From an uncultured delta proteobacterium (lineage in GTDB: Bacteria > Myxococcota_A > Polyangia > Polyangiales > Polyangiaceae), in NCBI GenBank assembly GCA_903893335.1, contig CAITLX010000698.1:1-17337 (forward strand): a stretch of DNA of 17,337 nucleotides, in the 5' to 3' direction. The translations under genes and the position numbers were made by a program. Shown here piece after piece: positions 7,021 to 13,516 of this stretch (positions within the stretch are counted from its first letter, which is position 1; every line of letters starts with the position of its first letter). The notes below the pieces were generated by a model. It was not told where the DNA came from. It did no database searches and saw only the letters and a program-made list of their open reading frames with translations.

Positions 7021-8166
7021 GTGGCCCGGATCGAGCGTCGCTTCACCCTGTACCGCGACGCGCATTTTCACGCGGCGTTCCCCTCCTTGGCGCGGCTCGC
7101 GGACGGCTCGGTGCTCTGCGCGTTTCGCCGCGCGCGCGACCCGCGCTGGCTGCTGGGCGACGGCGTGCGCGCGCACGCCGACGCGAGCGCGTCGCACTGG
7201 GAGCCGCGCTCGCACCTCGCCACGCTCGCGCTCGACGCAGCGGGCCAGCCCTCGGGCCCGCTCAGCGTCGTGCCCGGCGACCCCGAGGCCGCCGCGCAGG
7301 ACGCGTCGCTGCTGGTCACCTCGCGCGGCGCGATCGTGCTCGCGTCGTTCGGCTGGTACCCGCTCGTGTCGGGCTCGACGATGCTCGCGCTGCCGGCGCA
7401 CGCGGCGCCGACCCTCGCGGGCGACGAGGCGGCGGTGCTCGCGCACACGGTGACGTACCTCGCGTGGGGCGTGTACGCGCAGCGCAGCGTCGACGGCGGC
7501 GCGCGCTGGTCGGAGCCGGCGTACGTGCCGGCGGTGCCCGGCGCGGCCGACCTCGTGCCGGGCAAGCGCGCGTGCCTCGGCCTCGGCGCGCGCGGCGCGC
7601 TCGTCGAGCGCGAGGGGGAGATCCTGCTCGCGACGTACGGCGCGCGCGTGGCCGGCGGCGCGCCCTCGTCGCACCTCTACGCGTCGGGCGACGACGGCGT
7701 GAGCTTCGCGTACCGCGCACCGATCGCCGCAGACGCGCGCGTGTCGCTGCTCGAGCCCTCGCTGCTCGCGGGCGGCGCGGGCGTCGTGACCGCGTGGATG
7801 CGCACGACGGGCCTCGACGACCGCGTGGCCACGGCCGAGTCGCGCGACGGCGGACGCACCTTCGCGCCGTTTCGCGCGCGCGAGCTTCGCGGCCACCCGA
7901 CCCACGCGCTGCGCCTCGCCGATGGGCGCGTGGCGCTCACCGTGGGGCGCCGAAGGGCGCCGTTCGGCGTCGCGCTGCGCTTGGTCGCGGGCGATCTGTC
8001 GGACGTGGACGAGGCGCCGGACGTCATCGTCGCCGACGACGCCCCCTCGGCCGACTGCGGCTACCCCTGGGCGGTCGAGCTCGAGCCGGGCCGCGTGCTG
8101 GTCGCCTGGTACGCGGCCGACGCGTCGGCCGTGCGCGGCATCGAGGCGGCGACCGTCGCGCTCTAG
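7021..8166 (+). CDS. Sialidase-like BNR/Asp-box beta-propeller protein
   Basis: A 381-residue protein of the sialidase superfamily. The N-terminal FPSLARLADGSVLCAFRR (about residues 20-37) matches the usual first blade. Three Asp boxes (S-x-D-x-G-x-x-W/F) are visible: S156-W163 (SVDGGARW), S222-F229 (SGDDGVSF) and S274-F281 (SRDGGRTF). No signal peptide or lipobox precedes them, so the protein as called would be cytoplasmic. The superfamily includes true exo-sialidases and many non-sialidase glycosidases, so substrate specificity cannot be told. The GTG at 7021 is chosen because it directly precedes the first conserved strand and sits 8 nt after a -10-like box. The long open frame upstream is the antisense of the hydrolase gene. 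It converges on the F420:NADP oxidoreductase gene, with 7 bp between stops. Confidence 0.8.
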   Translation: MARIERRFTLYRDAHFHAAFPSLARLADGSVLCAFRRARDPRWLLGDGVRAHADASASHWEPRSHLATLALDAAGQPSGPLSVVPGDPEAAAQDASLLVTSRGAIVLASFGWYPLVSGSTMLALPAHAAPTLAGDEAAVLAHTVTYLAWGVYAQRSVDGGARWSEPAYVPAVPGAADLVPGKRACLGLGARGALVEREGEILLATYGARVAGGAPSSHLYASGDDGVSFAYRAPIAADARVSLLEPSLLAGGAGVVTAWMRTTGLDDRVATAESRDGGRTFAPFRARELRGHPTHALRLADGRVALTVGRRRAPFGVALRLVAGDLSDVDEAPDVIVADDAPSADCGYPWAVELEPGRVLVAWYAADASAVRGIEAATVAL

Positions 8167-8173
8167 CCCGCGT

Positions 8174-8821
8174 TCACGCGCTCGGCAGGCCCGTGATGCG
8201 CAGCCCCGCGCCGGCGCTCTTGTACTTGCGGTTGAGGAAGAGCAGCACCGGCGTCAGCGACTCGAGCGCGATCGCGTTGGCGAGCGGGCCGGCCTCGAGC
8301 CCCCGCATGCCGAGCGCGGCGACGAGCTCGACGACGCGCGCGCGGGCGGCCTCGTCGTCCGAGCAGACGAGCACGTCGCAGTCGACCGCGTGATCGGCGT
8401 CGGCCAGGTGCGCCGCGCCCACGTGGTGGAACGCCGCGACCACCGACGTGCCCGGCCCGACGATGGCCTGCGCCTCGAGCGCGGCGGCCTGCCCCGCGGG
8501 CAGCGTCACGCGCGTCACCTTCGGCGGCACGAGCGGGACGGTGATGTCGACGAGCACCTTGCCCGCGAGGCGCGGCGCGAGCGCGGCGAGCGTCGCGGCG
8601 TGCGCCGAGTAGGGCACGCTGAGCACGACGAGGTCGGCCTGCTCGACGGCCCACTCGTTCGAGCCGCCGCGCACGCGCCCCGCGCCGGCGATCGCCGCTG
8701 CCGTCTCCTCGGCCCGCGCGGCGTCGCGCGACCCGACGAACACCTCGAGCCCGGCGCGCGCCCAGCGCTGCGCGAGCCCGCGCCCCTCTTTGCCCGTGCC
8801 GCCGACGATCGCCACCTTCAT
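8174..8821 (-). CDS. npdG: F420H2:NADP oxidoreductase (Fno/NpdG type)
   Basis: A 215-residue cytoplasmic oxidoreductase of the length normal for Fno/NpdG. The family moves hydride between coenzyme F420 and NADP. The N-terminal Rossmann motif is MKVAIVGGTGKEGRGLA (Gly7-Gly13). FVGSRDAARAEETA follows, where Ser31-Arg32 sit at the position that binds the NADP 2'-phosphate. Further family-like stretches are VVLSVPYSAH, VDITVPLVPP, VVAAFHHVGAAHL and NRKYKSAGAGLRITG near the end. It is divergent from cofE-cofD-cofC, which makes the F420 assignment much stronger than sequence alone. The ATG at 8821 begins exactly at the first beta strand. Confidence 0.88.
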   Translation of the reverse strand: MKVAIVGGTGKEGRGLAQRWARAGLEVFVGSRDAARAEETAAAIAGAGRVRGGSNEWAVEQADLVVLSVPYSAHAATLAALAPRLAGKVLVDITVPLVPPKVTRVTLPAGQAAALEAQAIVGPGTSVVAAFHHVGAAHLADADHAVDCDVLVCSDDEAARARVVELVAALGMRGLEAGPLANAIALESLTPVLLFLNRKYKSAGAGLRITGLPSA

Positions 8822-8829
8822 GCGGGCGC

Positions 8830-8835
8830 AAGCTA
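8830..8835 (-). promoter_or_regulatory. -10-like TAGCTT 8 nt before the npdG ATG
   Basis: On the minus strand TAGCTT ends 8 nt before the ATG at 8821, continuing the leaderless pattern. It lies in the 133-bp divergent region shared with cofE. On the cofE side only a vague AT-containing stretch (GTTATC, 8938-8943) is seen. Confidence 0.35.
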
Positions 8836-8954
8836 GCAGATGCGCGCGGCGTCGGACCCGCGCGCCGGGGGCCCCGACCGGACGACGGAGAGTCGTGTCG
8901 CGTGGCCGCCCGCCGGTGGACGCATCGCGCGCGACGCGTTATCGCCGGGCGACC

Positions 8955-9767
8955 GTGCCCACCGACGCAGAGGCCCAATCCGTGCGCTGTGCAGGCGCGC
9001 TCGACGTCCGAGCGGTGCCGGGCGTGCCCGTGGTCCGCCCGGGCGACGACGTCGGCGCGCTCGTCGGCGAGGCGCTGGCGCGCGCGGGAATGGCGCTGGT
9101 CGACCACGACGTCGTCGTCGTGCCCTCGAAGGTGCTCTCGCGCGCCGAGGGGCGCTTCCGCGATCTCGCCGCCGTGGTGCCCTCCGAGCGCGCCCGCGCG
9201 CTGGCCGCGCAGACGGGCAAGGACGCCGCGCTCGTCGAGCTCGTGCTCGAGGAGTCGAGCGCCGTCTCGCGCGCGGCGCCGGGCGTGCTGGTCGTGCGCC
9301 ACCGGCTCGGCTTCGTCGCCGCGCACGCGAGCATCGACGCGAGCAACGCCGAGCCGCTCGATCCGCCCCCCGGCACCGGCCCCTGGGTGCTGCTGCTCCC
9401 GCTCGACCCCGACGCGTCGGCCGAGCGCCTGCGCGCCGCGCTCTCGGCGCGGTTCGGCGCGGCCATCGGCGTCGTCGTCAGCGACTCGCTCGGCAGGCCC
9501 TTTCGCCTCGGTACGGTCGGCGCGGCGCTCGGCCTCGCGGGGCTGCCCGCGCTCTGGGACCGCCGCGGAGACCGCGATCTGTTCGGCCGCGTGCTCGAGC
9601 AGACGGTGACCGGCCTCGCCGACCAGGTGGCCGCCGCGGCCGACCTCGTGCTCGGCCAGGCCGACGAGGGCTACGCCGCGGCGGTCGTGCGCGGCCTGCG
9701 CTTCCGCCCCGGTCAGCACGCGGCGAGCGAGCTTCTGCGCCGCGCCGATCAGGACCTTTACGCATGA
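8955..9767 (+). CDS. cofE: Coenzyme F420-0:L-glutamate ligase CofE
   Basis: A 270-residue protein of normal CofE length without the C-terminal nitroreductase-like domain found in actinobacterial FbiB. CofE adds glutamates through their gamma-carboxyl to F420-0, using GTP. Motifs seen are VPGVPVVRPGDDVGALV near the start, VVVPSKVLSRAEGRFRDL, VVVSDSLGRPFRLGTVG, LWDRRGDRDLFGR, LADQVAAAADLVLGQADEG and VVRGLRF. The GTG at 8955 places the start about 16 residues before the first conserved strand; nearby in-frame GTG codons could also serve. The longer open frame from 8790 overlaps npdG and is rejected. The last eight codons (ADQDLYA and stop) belong to a 32-bp unit repeated three times into cofD. 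Confidence 0.9.
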   Translation: MPTDAEAQSVRCAGALDVRAVPGVPVVRPGDDVGALVGEALARAGMALVDHDVVVVPSKVLSRAEGRFRDLAAVVPSERARALAAQTGKDAALVELVLEESSAVSRAAPGVLVVRHRLGFVAAHASIDASNAEPLDPPPGTGPWVLLLPLDPDASAERLRAALSARFGAAIGVVVSDSLGRPFRLGTVGAALGLAGLPALWDRRGDRDLFGRVLEQTVTGLADQVAAAADLVLGQADEGYAAAVVRGLRFRPGQHAASELLRRADQDLYA

Positions 9768-9799
9768 GCGTCGACGCCGATCAGGACCTCTACGCATGA
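9764..9799 (+). CDS. Micro-ORF 1 in the cofE-cofD junction repeat
   Basis: An 11-codon ORF (MSVDADQDLYA) starting at the ATG that overlaps the cofE stop as ATGA and ending in a TGA that overlaps the next ATG. Its last seven residues repeat the CofE C-terminus, ADQDLYA. AGGA lies 9 nt upstream. Translation is inferred from the chained overlaps only. It may be a by-product of the repeat that merely carries ribosomes from cofE to cofD. Confidence 0.3.
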   Translation: MSVDADQDLYA

Positions 9800-9831
9800 G
9801 CGTCGTCGCCGATCAGGACCTCCACGCATGA
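9796..9831 (+). CDS. Micro-ORF 2 in the cofE-cofD junction repeat
   Basis: An 11-codon ORF (MSVVADQDLHA) opening in the TGA of micro-ORF 1 and closing in a TGA that overlaps the cofD ATG at 9828. It repeats the cofE tail with Tyr changed to His. As with micro-ORF 1, expression is inferred from position and the AGGA site, not shown. Confidence 0.3.
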   Translation: MSVVADQDLHA

Positions 9832-10754
9832 GCTTCGCGCACGCGCGCGTCGTCGCGCTCTCGGGCGGCGTCGGAGGAGCGAGGCTGCTCTACGGGCTCT
9901 CGCGCGTGCTCGCGCCCGAGCGGCTCGCGTGCGTCGTCAACACGGGCGACGACCTCGTGCACTGGGGGCTGCACGTCAGCCCCGACGTCGACACCGTGCT
10001 CTACACCCTGGGCGACGTCGGCGACGAGGCGCGCGGCTGGGGGCTCGCTGGCGAGACGTTCCGCGCGCTCGCGATGATGCGCCGCTACGGCGGCGACGAC
10101 TGGTTCGCCCTCGGCGACGGCGACCTCGCCACGCACCTGGTGCGCACCGAGGCGCTCGGGCGCGGCGAGTCGCTCACGCGCGTGACGGCGCGGCTCGCGC
10201 GCGGGCTCGGCATCGGCGCGCGCATCCTGCCGATGGCCGACGCGCCGTGCCGCACGATGATCGCGACCGACGAGGGCGCGCTGCCGTTTCAGCGCTGGTT
10301 CGTCGCGCGGCGCGCCGAGCCCCGTGTCCGCGGGGTGTCTTTCGAGGGCGACGCGCCCGCGACCCCCGAGGTGCTCGCCGCGCTCGCCGAGGCGGACCTC
10401 GTCGTCATCGGCCCGTCCAACCCTTACGTGTCGATCGACCCGATCCTGACGCGCCCCGGCGTGCGCGAGGCGCTCGCGGGCAAGCTCGTGGTGGCCGTGA
10501 GCCCCATCGTCGGCGGCAAGGCGGTCAAGGGGCCGCTCGCCACGATGATCCCCGATCTCGTCGGCCTCGCGCCCGGCCCCGACGCGATCGTGCGCCACTA
10601 CGCGGGCCTGCTCGGCGGCATCGTCGTCGAGCACGGCGACGAGGGGGAGGTGACGGGCTGCGCCGTGCACGCGGCGCGCACCGTCATGGGCGACCGCGAC
10701 GGCAGCGTCCGGCTCGCGCGCGAGGTGCTCGCGTTCGCGGAGACGCTCGCGTGA
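9828..10754 (+). CDS. cofD: F420 phospholactate/phosphoenolpyruvate transferase CofD
   Basis: A 308-residue CofD/FbiA-family protein. It transfers the phospholactyl (or phosphoenolpyruvyl or phosphoglyceryl) group from the CofC-made GDP derivative to Fo. Conserved stretches are VVALSGGVGGARLLYGLSR at the N-terminus, VVNTGDDLVHWGLHVSPDVD, TLGDVGDEARGWGL, WFALGDGDLATHLVRTE, ILPMADAPCRTMIATDEG, ADLVVIGPSNPYVSIDPIL and VAVSPIVGGKAVKGP. The start is the ATG of the third junction-repeat copy, with AGGA 9 nt upstream. Its stop overlaps the cofC GTG by 4 bp. Which three-carbon substrate is used cannot be read from the sequence by eye. Confidence 0.93.
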   Translation: MSFAHARVVALSGGVGGARLLYGLSRVLAPERLACVVNTGDDLVHWGLHVSPDVDTVLYTLGDVGDEARGWGLAGETFRALAMMRRYGGDDWFALGDGDLATHLVRTEALGRGESLTRVTARLARGLGIGARILPMADAPCRTMIATDEGALPFQRWFVARRAEPRVRGVSFEGDAPATPEVLAALAEADLVVIGPSNPYVSIDPILTRPGVREALAGKLVVAVSPIVGGKAVKGPLATMIPDLVGLAPGPDAIVRHYAGLLGGIVVEHGDEGEVTGCAVHAARTVMGDRDGSVRLAREVLAFAETLA

Positions 10755-11362
10755 GGCGCGGCCCCACCTGCGTCGTCGTGCCCGCCAAGGGCTTCGCGCG
10801 CGCCAAGAGCCGCCTCGCGCCAGCGCTCGACGCCGAGGCACGCGCCGCCGTCGCGCGCGCGCTGCTCGCGTCGGTGCTCGCCGCCGTCGAGGGGTGCAGC
10901 GCGATCGACGCCATCCTCGTCGCGACCGACGACGACGAGGTCGCGGCGAGCGTCGGGCCGCGCGTGCGCGTCGCGCGCGACCCCGGGCCCTCGACGCTCG
11001 GCGCGGTGGTCGACCACGCCCTCGCCCACGCGGCTCGGCTCGGCGCCCAGCGGGCCATCGTGCTCATGGGCGATCTGCCGGCCATCACCCGCGCCGACGT
11101 CGCCGCGCTCGCCGACGCGCTCGACGCCGCCGACGTGGTCGTCGCCCCCGACGGCTCGGGCGACCGCACCAACGCGCTCGGCCTCGCGCTGCCGGCTCGC
11201 TTCGTCACGCAGTTCGGCGCGACCGACAGCCTGCACCGTCACCTCGCCGAGGCGCGCGCCGCGGGCCTCACCGTGGCGAGGGTCGCGCGCCCCGCGCTCG
11301 CGTTCGACGTCGACCTGCCGGCCGACCTGGCGCGCTGGCGCTCGGGCACGCCCGCCGTGTGA
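10751..11362 (+). CDS. cofC: Guanylyltransferase CofC/FbiD of F420 synthesis
   Basis: A 203-residue nucleotidyltransferase of the CofC family. It activates 2-phospho-L-lactate or a related C3 acid with GTP for CofD. Motifs are VVVPAKGFARAKSRLAP at the start (the NTP-binding loop), ILVATDDDEV, IVLMGDLPAITRADV, VVAPDGSGDRTNALGL and FDVDLPADLARW. The GTG at 10751 overlaps the cofD TGA (GTGA) and places the start just before the first strand. CofG/CofH (Fo synthase) is not in this window and must lie elsewhere if F420 is made. The substrate (phospholactate, PEP or 3-phosphoglycerate) is undetermined. Confidence 0.9.
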   Translation: MRRGPTCVVVPAKGFARAKSRLAPALDAEARAAVARALLASVLAAVEGCSAIDAILVATDDDEVAASVGPRVRVARDPGPSTLGAVVDHALAHAARLGAQRAIVLMGDLPAITRADVAALADALDAADVVVAPDGSGDRTNALGLALPARFVTQFGATDSLHRHLAEARAAGLTVARVARPALAFDVDLPADLARWRSGTPAV

Positions 11363-11390
11363 CGTTTCGCCCCGCCGCGTTCGCGCGACT

Positions 11391-11418
11391 TTCCCTGAAG
11401 CCCGGCGGGGTCTACACT
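11391..11418 (+). promoter_or_regulatory. Possible promoter of the 11456 lipoprotein
   Basis: TACACT (11413-11418, 4 of 6 to consensus) follows a weak TTCCCT (11391-11396) by 16 bp in the 93-bp gap after cofC. Unlike the leaderless genes here, the mRNA would have a leader of about 30 nt containing AGGAG (11444-11448), 7 nt before the GTG. Confidence 0.35.
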
Positions 11419-11455
11419 CGCTGGGCGCCTCTCGCGCGCCCTCAGGAGCATCGTC

Positions 11456-12535
11456 GTGAAGAAGCTTGCTTTCGTGCTCGCACCGGTCCTCTTTGCCTGC
11501 GGCAACGCGGGTGGGGCCGATGGCAGCGACGTGGCCACGGCGTGCAGCACGGGGGCGATTCGCGCGTGCAAGTGCAGCAACGGCGCGTCGAGCACGCAGT
11601 CGTGCGCACCCGACGGCAGCCGGTGGCAGGCGTGCAAGTGCTCGCTGCTCAACGACGCGGGCGCCGACGTCGCGCACGACGGCCCGCTCTCGTGCGGCGA
11701 CCACTTCTGCGATCCGGGCGAGACGTGCACCGAGTGCCCGATCGACTGCGGCCAGTGCGCCGAGTGCAACCTCGCGCCGGGCTGCACCGGCGCCTTCGCA
11801 GTCCCCACGCAGTCGACGGCGCTCGGCTCGTTCGACAACGCGGGGCGCACCATCTACTCGTGCGGCGACGCGCTCGGCACCCCCGCCGCCCAGACGTCCT
11901 GCGCCGACCCGCAGCTGAAGATCCGCGTCAGCGACCTCGCCATCCACGGCGCCGGTCAGGACACCGTCGAGCTGTTCTGCATCATCAGCGCCGACGACGG
12001 CCAGTCGAGCGAGCTGGTGGTCACCCCCAAGGCCGCGGGCGTCTCGGACGGCCAGTCGCTCCCGCTCAGCCAGGGCTCCGGCATGTTCTGGGGCCAGGAC
12101 GCCGGCAAGGTGAAGCTCACGCAGTTCAACGTCACCATCCAGTACAACTGCTACGAGCTCACGCAGCCGAGCCAGTGGTCGTCGATCCTCAGCACCATCG
12201 GCGGCGCCGCGGGCGCCATCGGCTCGGTGCCCGGCAACCCCTACGGCTGGGCGTTCGGGCTCGGCGGCATCGCCGCGCAGGCCGCCGCCGCGGCCGTCAG
12301 CAACACGACCGGCACCGAGCTTCGCCTGAGCGTCCAGCAGACCATCAGCAAGGACGCCTTCCTCGACATGACCAACGCCCGCACCTGGTCGATCCGCCAG
12401 TCGGGCAAGGTCAAGACGAACAACACCTGCGTCCCCATCTTCGGCGAGGACTGCCTGAACACCTGGGACTGGGAGCTGCACGTGCAGGCCTGGGGCTGCG
12501 CCGACCCGCGTCCGGGCGGCACCCCCGCGCATTGA
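11456..12535 (+). CDS. Predicted Cys-rich lipoprotein of unknown function
   Basis: A 359-residue predicted lipoprotein with a GTG start and AGGAG 7 nt upstream. MKKLAFVLAPVLFAC gives a short signal with lipidated Cys15. Residues about 32-62 contain a Cys motif (RACKCSNGAS, then QACKCS). Residues about 81-104 contain CGDHFCDPGETC followed by CPIDCGQCAEC, close to a segment in the hydrolase lipoprotein at 5125-6975. The remaining 250 residues include a Gly/Ala-rich stretch (about residues 243-283, IGGAAGAIGSV and nearby) that could be a membrane-active or packed helix, and several late Cys. No enzyme domain is recognised. The TGA overlaps a TTG start in the rsmI frame, so it appears to be coupled to rsmI. 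Confidence 0.82.
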   Translation: MKKLAFVLAPVLFACGNAGGADGSDVATACSTGAIRACKCSNGASSTQSCAPDGSRWQACKCSLLNDAGADVAHDGPLSCGDHFCDPGETCTECPIDCGQCAECNLAPGCTGAFAVPTQSTALGSFDNAGRTIYSCGDALGTPAAQTSCADPQLKIRVSDLAIHGAGQDTVELFCIISADDGQSSELVVTPKAAGVSDGQSLPLSQGSGMFWGQDAGKVKLTQFNVTIQYNCYELTQPSQWSSILSTIGGAAGAIGSVPGNPYGWAFGLGGIAAQAAAAAVSNTTGTELRLSVQQTISKDAFLDMTNARTWSIRQSGKVKTNNTCVPIFGEDCLNTWDWELHVQAWGCADPRPGGTPAH

Positions 12536-12589
12536 TCACGCCTCCGGCGGGGCGAGGCTCCGACGCATTGATCACGCCTCCGGCGGGGC
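12528..12589. repeat. Two identical 26-bp copies at the lipoprotein/rsmI junction
   Basis: The 26-bp core at 12528-12553 recurs without mismatch at 12564-12589 (period 36). Each copy holds CGCATTGATCACG, that is, the TTGA overlap of the lipoprotein stop with a TTG start. Because 36 is a multiple of three, both TTG codons are in the rsmI frame, and the repeat encodes ITPPAG twice. Confidence 0.9.
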
Positions 12590-13413
12590 TCCTCTCGGTC
12601 GTCGCCACGCCCATCGGCCGGCTCGACGACATCACGCTGCGCGCGATCGAGGTCCTGCGCGGCGCCGACCGCGTCGTGGCCGAGGACACGCGCCGCACCC
12701 GCGCGCTGCTCTCGCACCTGGGCATCTCGGGCAAGCCGCTCGAGGCGGTCGAGGCGCACGCCGACGACGCGCGCATCGGCCGCGTCGTCGCGCGGCTCGT
12801 CGAGGGCGAGAAGGTCGCCCTGGTGACCGACGCCGGCTCGCCGGCGGTGAGCGACCCGGGCGCGGCGCTCGTGCGCGCGGCGGTCGCGGCGGGCGTGCGC
12901 GTCGAGCCCGTCCCGGGGCCCTCGGCGGTGACTGCGGCGCTCTCGGTCGCGGCCTTCGGGGGGGCGGGCTTCCGCTTCTTCGGGTTCCTGCCGCGCTCGG
13001 GGGGCGCCCGGCGCGACGCGCTCGAGCGCGTCTGCGCGACCGAGGAGCCCGCGGTGCTCTTCGAGGCCCCCTCGCGGATGGCCGAATCTCTCAACGAGCT
13101 CGCGGCCTTGCAGCCCGAGCGCCCCGTCGTCGTCGCGCGCGAGCTGACCAAGCTGCACGAGGAGATCGTGCGCGGCACGCTCGCCGAGGTCGCTGCCGAG
13201 CCGCGCGAGTGGATCGGCGAGATCACCGTCGTGCTCGGGCCGCACGCTGCGGTGACCGAGGCCCCCTCCGACGAGGCCATCGAGGCGCGCATCGACGCCG
13301 AGCTGGGGCGCGGGGCGCACGCGCGCGAGGCGGCCGACCGGGTGGCGGCCTGGTCGGGCCTCGCGAGGCGCGAGATCTACGCGCGCGTCGTGGCCCGCCG
13401 CACCCGCGGTTGA
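12568..13413 (+). CDS. rsmI: 16S rRNA (cytidine-1402 2'-O)-methyltransferase RsmI
   Basis: A 281-residue tetrapyrrole-methylase-fold protein. RsmI 2'-O-methylates C1402 in the ribosomal P site using SAM. Motifs in order are LSVVATPIGRLDDITLRA, AEDTRRTRALLSHLGI, VTDAGSPAVSDPGAALV, PVPGPSAVTAALS, FRFFGFLPRSGGARRDAL, VLFEAPSRM and ARELTKLHEEIVRG. The C-terminal 60 residues form the usual small helical extension. The start is uncertain. TTG at 12568 gives MITPPAGLLSVVATPIG, close to the usual N-terminus; TTG at 12532 overlaps the upstream stop as TTGA and would add 12 residues encoded by the duplicated junction. The two TTG codons are within the two repeat copies. The rest of the long open frame upstream is a shadow of the lipoprotein and F420 genes. 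Confidence 0.93.
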   Translation: MITPPAGLLSVVATPIGRLDDITLRAIEVLRGADRVVAEDTRRTRALLSHLGISGKPLEAVEAHADDARIGRVVARLVEGEKVALVTDAGSPAVSDPGAALVRAAVAAGVRVEPVPGPSAVTAALSVAAFGGAGFRFFGFLPRSGGARRDALERVCATEEPAVLFEAPSRMAESLNELAALQPERPVVVARELTKLHEEIVRGTLAEVAAEPREWIGEITVVLGPHAAVTEAPSDEAIEARIDAELGRGAHAREAADRVAAWSGLARREIYARVVARRTRG

Positions 13414-13432
13414 CCCTCCCCGCGGCTTGACC
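13403..13432. repeat. Short repeat over the rsmI stop and gap -35
   Basis: CCCGCGGTTGACC (13403-13415, containing the rsmI TGA) is followed by CCCGCGGCTTGACC (13419-13432), the same string with one extra C. The second TTGACC is the -35 of the gap promoter. The units are short enough that chance cannot be excluded in such sequence. Confidence 0.45.
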
Positions 13433-13455
13433 GGGGTGCCCCCGGCGTCTAGCCT
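13427..13455 (+). promoter_or_regulatory. Promoter of the glycolytic gap operon
   Basis: TTGACC (13427-13432), 17 bp, then TAGCCT (13450-13455). The -35 matches at 5 of 6 and the spacing is ideal for a sigma-70 promoter. The predicted start near 13462 leaves a leader of about 55 nt that includes GAGGAG (13503-13508) ahead of the gap ATG. Confidence 0.6.
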
Positions 13456-13516
13456 CTCGGCCCCCCACGTTTCGCCCGGGGGTCAGGCGAGGCGCCGCGG
13501 ACGAGGAGTGCGTTCC

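Larger units (their letters stand above)
9744..9835. repeat. Three tandem 32-bp units spanning cofE stop to cofD start
   Basis: Units lie at 9744-9775, 9776-9807 and from 9808 into cofD. Copies 1 and 2 match at 30 of 32 positions, and copies 2 and 3 at 28 of 32. Each unit contains AGGA, then ACGCATGAGC, so each carries a Shine-Dalgarno-like site, an ATG and an overlapping TGA. The 32-bp period shifts the frame each time. Confidence 0.95.

Noticed and set aside
8168..8181. CGCG-TTCA-CGCG hairpin between the convergent sialidase-like gene and npdG
   Set aside because: A 4-bp stem of CG repeats is expected by chance here, and no T-tract follows.
8790..8954. Earlier in-frame start for cofE
   Set aside because: It would overlap the npdG start and add an Arg-rich segment not seen in CofE proteins.
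10894..12531. In-frame upstream extension of rsmI
   Set aside because: It is a shadow of cofC and the 11456 lipoprotein in another frame. RsmI homologues start right at the VATPIG motif.
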